In this document: positions 45,769 to 54,130 of the stretch, piece by piece | How the letters are laid out: the number at the start of each line of letters is the position of its first letter | How positions within the stretch are numbered: position 1 is the first letter of the stretch | Source: Bacteroides fragilis | Lineage (GTDB): Bacteria; Bacteroidota; Bacteroidia; Bacteroidales; Bacteroidaceae | DNA: 64,000 nt | Reading direction: 5' to 3' | Assembly (NCBI RefSeq): GCF_002849695.1 | Contig: NZ_CP018937.1 | Span: forward strand, 744,001-808,000 | Made by a program: the position numbers and the translations under genes | The notes under the pieces: model-generated | Databases searched by the model: none | What the model was told of the DNA's origin: nothing | What the model saw: only the letters and a program-made list of their open reading frames with translations

Positions 45769-45856
45769 TAGAGGCTCTGTTTGCTATGAACAGAGCCTTT
45801 GTTTGGTACGGATAGAGCCTCTGTTCTGCTTCTGCAGAGTCTCTGTTTCCGGCAAG
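45769..45856. repeat. Four imperfect 22-bp tandem repeats
   Basis: The motif YAGAGNCTCTGTTT recurs at 45769, 45791, 45813 and 45835, exactly 22 bp apart. Copies: TAGAGGCTCTGTTT, CAGAGCCTTTGTTT, TAGAGCCTCTGTTC and CAGAGTCTCTGTTT, followed by less similar 8-base parts. The first two also form the hairpin GGCTCTGTT (45773-45781) / AACAGAGCC (45789-45797). The array lies in the intergenic region between convergent genes, so a promoter role is unlikely. Confidence 0.8.
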
Positions 45857-45968
45857 TGCTTACTTCATTCGTTTTCGGAGCAACCGGCTCCCGGTGCTTT
45901 TCCCGGTTGCATCCGGGGGAATTGCCGGTTTCTCCGGAAAAGCCCTTAAAGCTGCCGGAATCTGTTTG
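45857..45968. other. Intergenic segment with a long hairpin
   Basis: GCAACCGG (45880-45887) pairs with CCGGTTGC (45903-45910); further CCGG motifs nearby allow other pairings. No gene is visible. It lies at the 3' end of the minus-strand transglutaminase-domain gene and may contribute to its termination. Confidence 0.45.
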
Positions 45969-48647
45969 CTACAATCCGTGTATCACTTTCATCAGTTGTT
46001 CGCCCAGTCCGATGGTATAGCCTTGTGAAACAAAAACTATCCGGTTGAACGTATCACCGATAATAAACATCGGCAAGATGGTGCTGTTAGGCAATTTCAT
46101 TGATTCGGCAATTTGTTTCTGGATGGCTCCGTTCACATCGATACCATAGGTAATGGTCGAGGGCAGTCCCGGGAATTCTGTCGGGCGGAACTTCTTATAT
46201 TGTTCTTCATTAGGGAAAAGCAGTACCATTTTGCGGCCCCATTTTTCGAATTCGCTGCTTAGGGCCGCAATATCCCGGAGAGCATGGTTTGTCGGTTCTT
46301 GTCCGGCTCCCAACACGGCAACTACAAAATATCCCCGTCCGCAAGTCTGAAGAATGCTTTGCGGTTCGGTGGCTCCTATCGGCAGGTAGGTGGATTCGGA
46401 GTTGAAATTACCGATCACCTGCACCTGATCCTTACTTTCGCGCATCACCAGATCGACAGTTGTTGTCTTTCCCTCTTCGATGGTGAAGAAAGTGATGTTG
46501 GCCAACACTGCTCCACTTGCCATACGGGTTCCGGTTACCATCATGTAGTATCCGGTATCCATGCGGGCGCCATTTTTCAGCAAGTTCGACCAGGTGGCTC
46601 CGCCGCCCATATCTACGTCCCCTTCATCGTAGTTCAGCAATTGGAAAGTCCCGTTGCGGAATTTCGAGAGAGTGAAGTGTGAATAGTATTTCGGATCGCT
46701 CAACGAAGGGATAGGCTGGTAGCGGGCTACGAGTGTTCCGGTCGGTGCCTGTGTCTGCTGTGCTGCTTCAAAATCCACGTCGTAGACTTTACCGTTCTTT
46801 AGATCGTTGTCATTGAAACTCCGGTATTGAATTTTTCCGGTCACTTCGTCTATCCAGGCGGGGATACCCAGACTACGTGCCATGGATACAAAGAAAATGT
46901 TACGGGACTTTTCGTCTGCTACCCGGGCTTTCCATACTCCCATTGGAGACATCGGAATACGTTGTGAGTTCAGTTCATTGTTGATAGTGATCTCTTTTCT
47001 GCACCATTCTACCAAAGCCTGTGGATTCTTTCGGAAAGCTTCCGCTTCAGTTGCCGGGAGCTCTTTCTGGAAGAATGCTTTGTAGGGAGTGATCATTTCG
47101 TTGGCCACACGAGGGTTCAGTACGTTGCTGTAGAAGTCCTCGGAACCGGGCAGACCGGAGTTGTTCAAATGATCGTTCAGTACTTCCGGACTAACGTCTC
47201 TTAGGTCCTTGGCTGAGATTACTTTCAGCAGGCTGATGGCCTGACCGGCTTTATCGGCTTTTACGGCAGCAGAAAGGAAATCTGTCAGAGTCTGATGGTT
47301 ACCTCTGGAAGCTATCAGTAGGCGCACTGTTTCGGTTTCATCCAGCTTGTTCTCTTTGGCAAAAGTCCGGGCTTGCTCTTCGGTAATGAAAGTGGCTACG
47401 TAAGCATTGCGGATGGAATCTTCCTGTGCCATGCAGCGGTCGTTTTCAGCACGTTGCTCCGGAGTCACTTCGGGCAGGTTGGCACCTTCGGCCGGAGGAA
47501 CAATATCCAGTGGGAGTGAATAGGTTTCACCGGCGTTCTTGTCCAGTGCGATCTTCAGTTCGTTATCTTTGCCGAATGACAATTTGGAATAACCGAACCG
47601 TCCGTCTTTAGAGGCCCATACCAGCATATCGCCCTTGCCGGCAGTCAGCGATGCGCGTCCTGCCTTATCCGTATGTTTAGTGGCTACGGTGTAGAATTCA
47701 GCATAATTATACACCTTGAACTCTACAGTGGCATCGGATACCGGCTGCCCTTCGGCATCTGTCACCAATACCGAGCCTTTGGCTGTCGGAGCATAGTTGT
47801 CGATTACATTGATTTCCGTATAGTTCGGAGTTTCGTACATGATTTCCTCTTGTCCGGCATAGCGTCCGAATACTTTGGTATGCATCAGCATGCCACGGCT
47901 GGCAGGAGCATTAAACCAGCCCAGGTTCAGTACCGGTTCCGGTTCGCAGGCGCCGAAGAAATACCATTTACCATCTACCCAGGCTTCTACCCAGGCATGG
48001 TTATCGTCGGTATGCGCCCAACGCGGAGTATAAACCTGCCGTGCCGGAATGCCTACCGAGCGGAGAGCGGCTACAGTGAAGGTCGATTCTTCACCACAAC
48101 GGCCATAGGCGGTCTTTACCGAAGCGAGTGGGGAACTGGTACGGGCATCGCTTGGGGTGTAGACTACCTTTTCGTGGCACCAGTGGTTCACTTCAAGCAC
48201 AGCGTCGTGCAGCGACAGGTTCTTCACACGATCTTTCAGTTCATTGTAAAATACCCGGCGCGAGTCGTCCAGATTTTCGTTGTTTACCCGGATAGGGAGT
48301 ACGAAATGGCGGAATACGTCATCGGGGATCTCTTTTCCCCAAGGCATTTCGCGACGCGCCTGATCGGAGAGTCTGACATTCTCCAGATAGTAGTCACCTG
48401 TATAATCCGTCACGTCACCTGTGGGCATATAGGCATAGAGGAACATCAAGGCCTCCTGTTCGGGAGTGGTGAGTTTTTCATTAAACACTGCGAACAGATC
48501 TCCGTTAGGGAGCTGTTGCTTCTTCTTTTCAAAATCTTGCGTCACTTGGCTACGGTAAGTCTCATCTTTCAGGAAGTGGGACTCACTGCATGAAAAAAAC
48601 GCAACCGACAACATCGGGATGATTAGAAAGCGGGTTAGGATTTTCAT
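45969..48647 (-). CDS. Large transglutaminase-domain lipoprotein
   Basis: 892 residues. It has a signal and lipobox (IPMLSVAFFSCSESH, Cys at about 20). The transglutaminase-like core lies in residues about 180-260: YGRCGEESTFTVAALRSVGI (catalytic Cys), ARQVYTPRWAHTDDNHAWVE (His) and WYFFGACEPEPVL (Asp-equivalent region). The middle includes a carboxypeptidase-regulatory-like beta domain (LVTDAEGQPVSDATVEFKVY) and the C-terminus a thioredoxin-like stretch (GRKMVLLFPNEEQYKKF). Such proteins may be proteases or peptide-crosslink enzymes on the surface; the actual activity is unknown. No ordinary transglutaminase partner is adjacent. Confidence 0.82.
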   Translation of the reverse strand: MKILTRFLIIPMLSVAFFSCSESHFLKDETYRSQVTQDFEKKKQQLPNGDLFAVFNEKLTTPEQEALMFLYAYMPTGDVTDYTGDYYLENVRLSDQARREMPWGKEIPDDVFRHFVLPIRVNNENLDDSRRVFYNELKDRVKNLSLHDAVLEVNHWCHEKVVYTPSDARTSSPLASVKTAYGRCGEESTFTVAALRSVGIPARQVYTPRWAHTDDNHAWVEAWVDGKWYFFGACEPEPVLNLGWFNAPASRGMLMHTKVFGRYAGQEEIMYETPNYTEINVIDNYAPTAKGSVLVTDAEGQPVSDATVEFKVYNYAEFYTVATKHTDKAGRASLTAGKGDMLVWASKDGRFGYSKLSFGKDNELKIALDKNAGETYSLPLDIVPPAEGANLPEVTPEQRAENDRCMAQEDSIRNAYVATFITEEQARTFAKENKLDETETVRLLIASRGNHQTLTDFLSAAVKADKAGQAISLLKVISAKDLRDVSPEVLNDHLNNSGLPGSEDFYSNVLNPRVANEMITPYKAFFQKELPATEAEAFRKNPQALVEWCRKEITINNELNSQRIPMSPMGVWKARVADEKSRNIFFVSMARSLGIPAWIDEVTGKIQYRSFNDNDLKNGKVYDVDFEAAQQTQAPTGTLVARYQPIPSLSDPKYYSHFTLSKFRNGTFQLLNYDEGDVDMGGGATWSNLLKNGARMDTGYYMMVTGTRMASGAVLANITFFTIEEGKTTTVDLVMRESKDQVQVIGNFNSESTYLPIGATEPQSILQTCGRGYFVVAVLGAGQEPTNHALRDIAALSSEFEKWGRKMVLLFPNEEQYKKFRPTEFPGLPSTITYGIDVNGAIQKQIAESMKLPNSTILPMFIIGDTFNRIVFVSQGYTIGLGEQLMKVIHGL

Positions 48648-48753
48648 ACAATTTGTTGTTAAATAAGGCTTCGCTCCTTTTTCTCTCCCGGAGAGAGGGG
48701 AGGAGTGAATGCTGTTGGTTTATATATTTGATTATGATTTCTTTTTTTATTTC

Positions 48754-50349
48754 CTAAAATCCGTTCATAGGGAAGAGTACTGTGGGGATCAGCAATACCA
48801 TTCCCAGAATGATGAATAAAAGAAGTACTTTCCAGAACCATTTCACCCATATCTCGTAGGGGATGCGGGCAATGCCCAAGGCTCCCATCAATACGGCGGA
48901 AGTAGGTGTGATCATGTTGGTAAATCCGTCACCAAACTGATAAGCCATTACTGTAGCTTGCCGCGAAAGTCCGATGACATCGGAAAAAGGTGCCATGATA
49001 GGCATGGTTAATGCAGCTTTGGCCGATCCGGACGGGATAATCAGGTTGATCAGTGTCTGTATCAGGTACATCACCCCCAAAGATACTATTTTTCCGGTTT
49101 CTCCCATCAGTGAAGCCAGAGAATGTAAGATCGGGTCGATGATATGTCCGTCTTGCAGTATTTGGATGATCCCTCCTGCCAGACCTACCACAATGGCAGC
49201 TGATAGCATATCTTTGGCTCCGTCCATGAATTGCCTGATGATGTTATCTGTTTTTTCACTGTTGGCAAATCCCGAAAGAATACCCATTGCGAGGAAGATG
49301 GCGGAGATCTCCGGCAGATACCAGCCATGTCCCATGACACCGGTAATTAGGAAAAGAATGGTGAACGCAAGCAAGGTCAGTATGAAGAACTGGTTGGATT
49401 TACGTAAACCCAGCCAGCCGAAGACGGCAAATAAAACAGACAGGGCGGGCACTGCATAGCAGGTGACAGACGCTTCGCCTATTGCGAAGGTACTGGTTGG
49501 GTAAATGATGGAAAACAGGCATAAGGATATGAGTAACAGTATGTAGACGATCCATGCCGGACGAGTCGTGACACGGGATATCTCTCCGCTGCTTTCTTCT
49601 TCCCGTTTTCGCCAATAAGCGTCGGCATGATACATGGGTGATTTCTCCGGATGCTTTTTAATGACAGCGGCATATCTGAGTACACAGACTATCAGGACCG
49701 TGGTCAGTATCAGCCAGCAAAGCATGCGATATTCAAATCCGGAAAATAGCGGTAAGTCGGACAAGCCTTGTGCAATGCCAATGGTAAATGGGTTCAGTAC
49801 GGCACCCGAAAAACCTATGTGGGCAGCAACATATACCATGCAAAGCCCCGTGATGGAATCATATCCCATTGAAATGGCCAACGGGACGATGATAATGACA
49901 AAGGCCAGGGTTTCTTCACTCATGCCAAATACGGAGCCGAAGAGGCTGAAGAGAATAATGACTAAGGAAATCACCACATTGTTTACCCCCAATGATTTAA
50001 TCAGTCTGTGCTTTTCAAGCCCCTTCGTAAAGTTTAGGAATGAAAAGATGCCGGTATCGATGGCACGGCTGCTGTTCATTATCTGAAAGGCACCTCCCAT
50101 GATCAATAAGAAGGCGATGATTCCCGCTTGCCGTTCGAAGCCTTCAAGAAGAGCGCTGAACACTTGCCAGGTCTGTGGCGTCTGTTCTACCCGGTGGAAA
50201 GAGTGGTCTATAATGACTGTGCGGGAAATGCCGTTGACGTCAATGGTCTCGCGCACATATTCACCTGCGGGAATGATCCAGGAAAGCACTGCACAGAGCA
50301 AGATGACAGAAGAAATGATGGTGTATGTGTGTGGTATCCGTTTTAGCAT
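48754..50349 (-). CDS. YfcC-family membrane carrier (DcuC/ArcD-like superfamily)
   Basis: 531 residues with about 12 membrane segments. The start (PHTYTIISSVILLCAVLSWIIPAGEY) and the conserved GSVFGMSEETLAFVIIIVPL, HIGFSGAVLNPFTIGIAQG and LIIPSGSAKAALTMPIMAPF stretches are typical of YfcC proteins, which are thought to carry basic amino acids, peptides or C4-dicarboxylates. Substrate unknown. It is about 107 bases from the lipoprotein gene downstream on the same strand; the two may be cotranscribed. A minus-strand -7 box TAACTTTG (50372-50379) lies just upstream of the start. Confidence 0.88.
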   Translation of the reverse strand: MLKRIPHTYTIISSVILLCAVLSWIIPAGEYVRETIDVNGISRTVIIDHSFHRVEQTPQTWQVFSALLEGFERQAGIIAFLLIMGGAFQIMNSSRAIDTGIFSFLNFTKGLEKHRLIKSLGVNNVVISLVIILFSLFGSVFGMSEETLAFVIIIVPLAISMGYDSITGLCMVYVAAHIGFSGAVLNPFTIGIAQGLSDLPLFSGFEYRMLCWLILTTVLIVCVLRYAAVIKKHPEKSPMYHADAYWRKREEESSGEISRVTTRPAWIVYILLLISLCLFSIIYPTSTFAIGEASVTCYAVPALSVLFAVFGWLGLRKSNQFFILTLLAFTILFLITGVMGHGWYLPEISAIFLAMGILSGFANSEKTDNIIRQFMDGAKDMLSAAIVVGLAGGIIQILQDGHIIDPILHSLASLMGETGKIVSLGVMYLIQTLINLIIPSGSAKAALTMPIMAPFSDVIGLSRQATVMAYQFGDGFTNMITPTSAVLMGALGIARIPYEIWVKWFWKVLLLFIILGMVLLIPTVLFPMNGF

Positions 50350-50487
50350 AGTCGTTTTTCTTGATAAAGTGCAAAGTTATGCAATATATTTGTAATATGC
50401 ACTTGCCAAATCTGCCCATATAAAAAGAAAAATCAACTAATAACACACTTTTCTTATGTTTTAGAACATATTTTCGGAAACATTTCG

Positions 50488-50495
50488 TATCTTTG
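50488..50495 (+). promoter_or_regulatory. -7 box of the small 44-residue gene
   Basis: TATCTTTG on the plus strand, 74 bases before the ATG. The -33 part is not clear. The leader before the ATG is A-rich and includes AGAGGA 9 bases before the start as a plausible ribosome binding site. Confidence 0.5.
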
Positions 50496-50568
50496 CAGTG
50501 TTAATAAAGAAAACAAGATGTAAAACCGCTCTTCAAAACGTGGAGAGCAAAAAAAGAGGACCAAAATT

Positions 50569-50703
50569 ATGAAAAAGAATGCAAATGAAATTATGATGTT
50601 GCAGTACCGTATCAAACGTTACCAAGCAATGGGAAATGGAACAATGTGCCAGCTGTTGAATGGCAAACTTCAAAAACTGCTTGCAAAGCAGGTTACCATG
50701 TAA
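50569..50703 (+). CDS. Small 44-residue protein, unknown function
   Basis: An ATG at 50569 with a purine-rich stretch before it (AAGAGGA) opens a 44-codon frame: MKKNANEIMMLQYRIKRYQA at the start, then MGNGTMCQLLNGKLQKLLAK and QVTM at the end. The product is basic, probably helical and without signal or membrane segment. It has its own -7 box upstream and a terminator directly after, so it forms an independent transcript. Whether the RNA or the peptide is the functional product cannot be said. No family recognised. It is easily missed by gene finders that use a length cutoff. Confidence 0.7.
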   Translation: MKKNANEIMMLQYRIKRYQAMGNGTMCQLLNGKLQKLLAKQVTM

Positions 50704-50731
50704 TTAAACACACCTATATTATATGAATAAG

Positions 50732-50765
50732 AAGCGGGGAATCGGATGATTCTCCGCTTTTTTTG
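50732..50765 (+). terminator. Terminator after the 44-residue gene
   Basis: AAGCGGGGAATC pairs with GATTCTCCGCTT (one G-T pair) around the loop GGAT, followed by a run of seven T. Confidence 0.85.
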
Positions 50766-50866
50766 TCATTTATCTGTCTGTTCCGGGAACAATCATTATA
50801 AAATATTCGTTAATTAAACAACGAATCCTGTTTTATCTCAAATTTATTACTACGTTTGCGGTCACT

Positions 50867-51250
50867 ATGATAAAGTACGTATTCTGCATATTGATAGGTA
50901 TCTTCTTAATGTATGGAGCCGGTTGCACAGCCCCTGCAGAAGAGAACGCGCAACTTCCTGCGGGAGTTACTGCAACCTTTATATCGCAATGTGCCGGAGA
51001 CCACTCTTTATTTAATGACCAGACGGCTGACTCGAAAGTGAGTGATGTCATCCTTCCTCACGGTTCTTTTTCACGGGAACTCGGTTCATCCAAAGTATTA
51101 AAACTTAAATTACAGACTGCCATCCGCTTGCTTAATACCTTTCATATCCGCCAGTCGGAGAAGGGAGATGCTTATCCGGATTTCAATCATAACTTCATTA
51201 AATATTCCAGCGGGTATTATGTATACTCGTTAGGGCATATCCTGATTTAG
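50867..51250 (+). CDS. Small lipoprotein, unknown function
   Basis: 127 residues. A signal peptide with a lipobox-like end (CILIGIFLMYGAGCTAPAEE, Cys at about 20). The mature part has a mixed composition with no motif I recognise (ADSKVSDVILPHGSFSREL, RLLNTFHIRQSEKGDAYPDF). A -7 box TACGTTTG (50851-50858) lies just before the start. Alone in its transcript or leading into the structured leader and OadG/OadB pair downstream. Confidence 0.75.
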   Translation: MIKYVFCILIGIFLMYGAGCTAPAEENAQLPAGVTATFISQCAGDHSLFNDQTADSKVSDVILPHGSFSRELGSSKVLKLKLQTAIRLLNTFHIRQSEKGDAYPDFNHNFIKYSSGYYVYSLGHILI

Positions 51251-51261
51251 CTTTTCGGTTT

Positions 51262-51328
51262 CACACTTCCGTATTGAAGTGATTGGGTAACCCCATTTAT
51301 CTGTTCCGATAAATGCCGGGGAAGTGTG
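51262..51328 (+). promoter_or_regulatory. Structured leader with two exclusive hairpins upstream of the OadG-like gene
   Basis: CACTTC (51264-51269) can pair locally with GAAGTG (51276-51281). The overlapping CACACTTCC (51262-51270) can instead pair with GGAAGTGTG (51320-51328), 9 bp. The second form encloses a hairpin ATTTATC ... GATAAAT. Two stable mutually exclusive forms before a gene start are a hallmark of an RNA switch. The fold does not match a riboswitch class I know. The OadG-like ATG lies about 68 bases further on. Confidence 0.4.
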
Positions 51329-51395
51329 TCTTGTCTCCCTCCGGCAGTCGTCATTCGTTGCATTTTATTTTTTCAATCTAAAATCATACCATGTT

Positions 51396-51836
51396 ATGTT
51401 TAGTTTATTGTTATCCACTTTTGCCATGATGGGGCTTACCTTCGTCATTGGCTTTTTCGTTGCCGGAGTAATAAAGCTGATTGCTTCTGCGGCTGATTCA
51501 TTGGCTTTCTACAGTTCACACCAGGAAGAGCTTGCCCGGTTGAAACGTATTCGGAAACTTCATCAGAAAGTAGCTATCTTGATAACCGAAAGTGCCCTTA
51601 GCGACGAGGAGTACGGGAGTGACGGGCGTGAAGACTTCAGCAGGGGCATCACCAAACATCCCGGAGACAATCGAGGGTTCTATCACGGTGTCAGTCCCGG
51701 TGAGCCGGAACGCGGACTGATGGATTATTTTTATCCGGAAGATACAAGATCCATGTTTCTTCGCAAAGAAGAACAAATGTTACAGCATGACAAAAAGAAC
51801 AATAAGAAAGCATCTTCAACCAATAAAAACAAATAA
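51396..51836 (+). CDS. Small membrane protein, OadG-like (decarboxylase gamma subunit) candidate
   Basis: 146 residues from the ATG at 51396 (the frame may extend upstream to a GTG at 51324, but that lies in the structured leader). One N-terminal membrane helix (FSLLLSTFAMMGLTFVIGFF, VAGVIKLI), then a charged helical part (HQEELARLKRIRKLHQKVAI), and a low-complexity Lys/Asn-rich tail ending TNKNK. The single membrane anchor, size and position directly before an OadB-like gene are as in OadG, which anchors the decarboxylase complex. Sequence similarity is weak, so this is mainly a context call. Confidence 0.6.
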   Translation: MFSLLLSTFAMMGLTFVIGFFVAGVIKLIASAADSLAFYSSHQEELARLKRIRKLHQKVAILITESALSDEEYGSDGREDFSRGITKHPGDNRGFYHGVSPGEPERGLMDYFYPEDTRSMFLRKEEQMLQHDKKNNKKASSTNKNK

Positions 51837-51847
51837 ATCTTGATAGT

Positions 51848-53062
51848 ATGGAAAGTATAGACTTTGGAACCCTGTTTCAGGGATTTGGAACAATGATGGC
51901 CAGCGGATGGTTTCTGGCCAGTGCCCGTATGTTTTTAATAGCTTTGGGATTTCTGCTCATCTATCTGGGCTGGAAGGGTGTACTTGAGCCGATGGTTATG
52001 ATTCCGATGGGACTGGGGATGGTAGCCATTAATTGCGGAACACTGATTATGCCCGACGGAGCATTGGGGAACCTTTTTCTGGACCCTATGTTATCGGATA
52101 CGGACGCGTTGATGAATACGATGCAGATTGACTTTCTGCAACCGGTATATACATTGACGTTTAGTAACGGACTGATAGCCTGCTTTGTGTTTATGGGAAT
52201 CGGTACGTTGCTTGATGTCGGATTCTTGTTGCAGAAACCGTTTGCCAGTATTTTCCTGGCCCTTTGTGCTGAGTTGGGGACTTTTCTTACAGTGCCTATC
52301 GCTTCGGGTCTGGGGTTGTCTTTAAAGGAAAGCGCTTCTGTTGCAATGGTCGGCGGAGCCGATGGACCGATGGTGCTGTTTACTTCGCTTGCCTTGGCCA
52401 AACACTTGTTTGTGCCTATTACGGTGGTGGCTTATCTGTATTTGGGATTAACATACGGGGGATATCCTTATTTGGTAAAGCTGTTGATTCCTAAACGTCT
52501 GCGTGCTATCAAGATGGTGGAGAAGAAAGCTCCTAAAAATTATGACGCGAAAGTGAAACTTGCCTTTTCTGCTATTCTGTGTGCTGTGCTGTGTTTCTTG
52601 TTTCCGGTTGCTTCTCCACTATTCTTTTCTCTGTTCTTAGGGGTAGCTGTACGCGAGTCCGGCATGAAGCATATCTATGATTTTGTAAGTGGTCCGTTGC
52701 TTTATGGTTCTACCTTTATGCTGGGATTACTGTTGGGTGTGCTCTGTGACGCCCATTTGTTGCTCGATCCGAAAATTCTGAAACTTTTGGTGTTGGGTAT
52801 GCTTGCTTTGTTATTGTCGGGTATCGGGGGAATCATGGGTGGTTACATCATGTATTTCATTAAGAAAGGAAACTATAATCCGGTGATCGGTATTGCTGCC
52901 GTGAGTTGTGTGCCTACTACGGCAAAGGTTGCCCAGAAGTTGGTAAGTAAAGATAATCCGAACTCTTTCATCCTGGGGGATGCACTGGGTGCAAACATTT
53001 CAGGAGTAATCACTTCGGCTATCATTACGGGTATTTACATAACGATTATACCTTATTTATAA
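51848..53062 (+). CDS. Sodium ion-translocating decarboxylase beta-subunit-like protein (OadB family)
   Basis: 404 residues, about 9-10 membrane segments. The conserved GGADGPMVLFTSLALAK motif and the AAVSCVPTTAKVAQKLVSKD and SFILGDALGANISGVI stretches place it in the OadB/MmdB/GcdB family, which couples decarboxylation of a biotin-bound carboxyl group to sodium export. No alpha (carboxyltransferase) or biotin carrier gene is adjacent, so either it works with subunits made elsewhere or it is an orphan with a different role. It follows the OadG-like gene by 11 bases and precedes an AraC-type regulator. Confidence 0.9.
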   Translation: MESIDFGTLFQGFGTMMASGWFLASARMFLIALGFLLIYLGWKGVLEPMVMIPMGLGMVAINCGTLIMPDGALGNLFLDPMLSDTDALMNTMQIDFLQPVYTLTFSNGLIACFVFMGIGTLLDVGFLLQKPFASIFLALCAELGTFLTVPIASGLGLSLKESASVAMVGGADGPMVLFTSLALAKHLFVPITVVAYLYLGLTYGGYPYLVKLLIPKRLRAIKMVEKKAPKNYDAKVKLAFSAILCAVLCFLFPVASPLFFSLFLGVAVRESGMKHIYDFVSGPLLYGSTFMLGLLLGVLCDAHLLLDPKILKLLVLGMLALLLSGIGGIMGGYIMYFIKKGNYNPVIGIAAVSCVPTTAKVAQKLVSKDNPNSFILGDALGANISGVITSAIITGIYITIIPYL

Positions 53063-53163
53063 TAATGTTGTAGCTGACAGAATGATTTCATGAGTGACTG
53101 ACAGAGCTTATCCATTTACAGTTTGTATATTTGTCGCTCTCAGATAGTTTGAAAGACAAGGTT

Positions 53164-54039
53164 ATGAAAAAACTTATCCCTCGATATACCTTTTTAAAGA
53201 ATAAGTACGGCAGTGAGTTGCTGGTGGATATAGTAGAACTGAAAGATATAAAGAAATATGTCGTTAAAAGTTCTGTTCATACCCTGACTTATTATGACAT
53301 TACCTTTATCACCGAAGGGGAAGGAAGTTTCATTCTTGATAATCATACCTACCGGGGCGGTGTGGGAGATGTGTTCTTCTCCAAGCCGGGAGAGATACGT
53401 AGCTGGGATACAAATGCGATTGTGAATGGATATGCTCTGATATTTGAAGAAGAGTTTTTATCTTCTTTCTTTAAAGATTCTTTGTTTGTGCAGCATCTTT
53501 CCTTTTTCAATCCGGTGAAGGAATCGTTGAAAATACATTTGCCGGAACGCTCTTTTCTGCGTATGTTGCAACTTCTGCAATCTATTAAGGAGGAGATTGA
53601 TCTGTTCAGACAGAATGACGTTCATGTGTTGAGAGCGCAACTTTATGAAGCGTTGATGCTGCTTGACCGTTTTTACGTGCAGACCGTATCGGATGCAGGG
53701 ATAAACAAGGAAGGACGCAGTCCGTATCTTGTTCAGTTTGTACAGTTGGTCGACCGTGGGTTCAGTGAATACCGTACCGTGCGGTATTATGCCGGAAGAC
53801 TGTGTATTACTCCTAACTATCTGAATGAAATAGTGAGTACCGCTATGCAGATAAGCGCCAAGCAATATATTCAGAATAAAGTGATGGAAGAAGCAAAGCG
53901 GATGCTTGCTTACACGGATTTGCCGGTTGGCGAAATAGCTTTCGAACTGAATTATGAAACGGTTTCTTATTTCAGCCGTTGTTTTCGCCGGTATACGGGA
54001 GAAACTCCTTTGGGCTACCGGAGGGGACATAAACCATAA
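53164..54039 (+). CDS. AraC-family transcriptional regulator
   Basis: 291 residues from the ATG at 53164; the TTG at 53131 falls in the promoter -7 box TATATTTG (53126-53133) and is rejected as start. The N-terminal part has a cupin-like fold (FITEGEGSFILDNHTYRGG with VGDVFFSKPGE), the C-terminal 100 residues an AraC-type HTH (FSEYRTVRYYAGRLCITPNY, DLPVGEIAFELNYETVSYFS). It may control the neighbouring OadG/OadB pair, or the divergent flank; the sequence does not tell. Confidence 0.9.
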   Translation: MKKLIPRYTFLKNKYGSELLVDIVELKDIKKYVVKSSVHTLTYYDITFITEGEGSFILDNHTYRGGVGDVFFSKPGEIRSWDTNAIVNGYALIFEEEFLSSFFKDSLFVQHLSFFNPVKESLKIHLPERSFLRMLQLLQSIKEEIDLFRQNDVHVLRAQLYEALMLLDRFYVQTVSDAGINKEGRSPYLVQFVQLVDRGFSEYRTVRYYAGRLCITPNYLNEIVSTAMQISAKQYIQNKVMEEAKRMLAYTDLPVGEIAFELNYETVSYFSRCFRRYTGETPLGYRRGHKP

Positions 54040-54130
54040 AAAGTGTCATTTCTGCCTTTGTTTCTGTCACATACCCTCTTTTTTCTTTCTGTACCTTTGT
54101 GTCAGTGTAAAACTATTAAAATTTAGAACA

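Noticed and set aside
47673..48593. 306-codon plus-strand frame inside the transglutaminase-domain gene
   Set aside because: It lies fully within a larger minus-strand gene with clear catalytic motifs; the translated sequence has no domain or signal that I recognise.
51324..51395. Longer version of the OadG-like protein from a GTG
   Set aside because: This would translate through the structured leader; the ATG at 51396 starts directly at the membrane helix.
53131..53163. TTG start for the AraC-type regulator
   Set aside because: The TTG is part of a -7 box (TATATTTG); the ATG at 53164 gives the expected N-terminus.
53954..54130. Longer version of the flavin-fold protein
   Set aside because: The extra part overlaps the end of the AraC gene and has no similarity to the family; the ATG at 54131 follows a -7 box.
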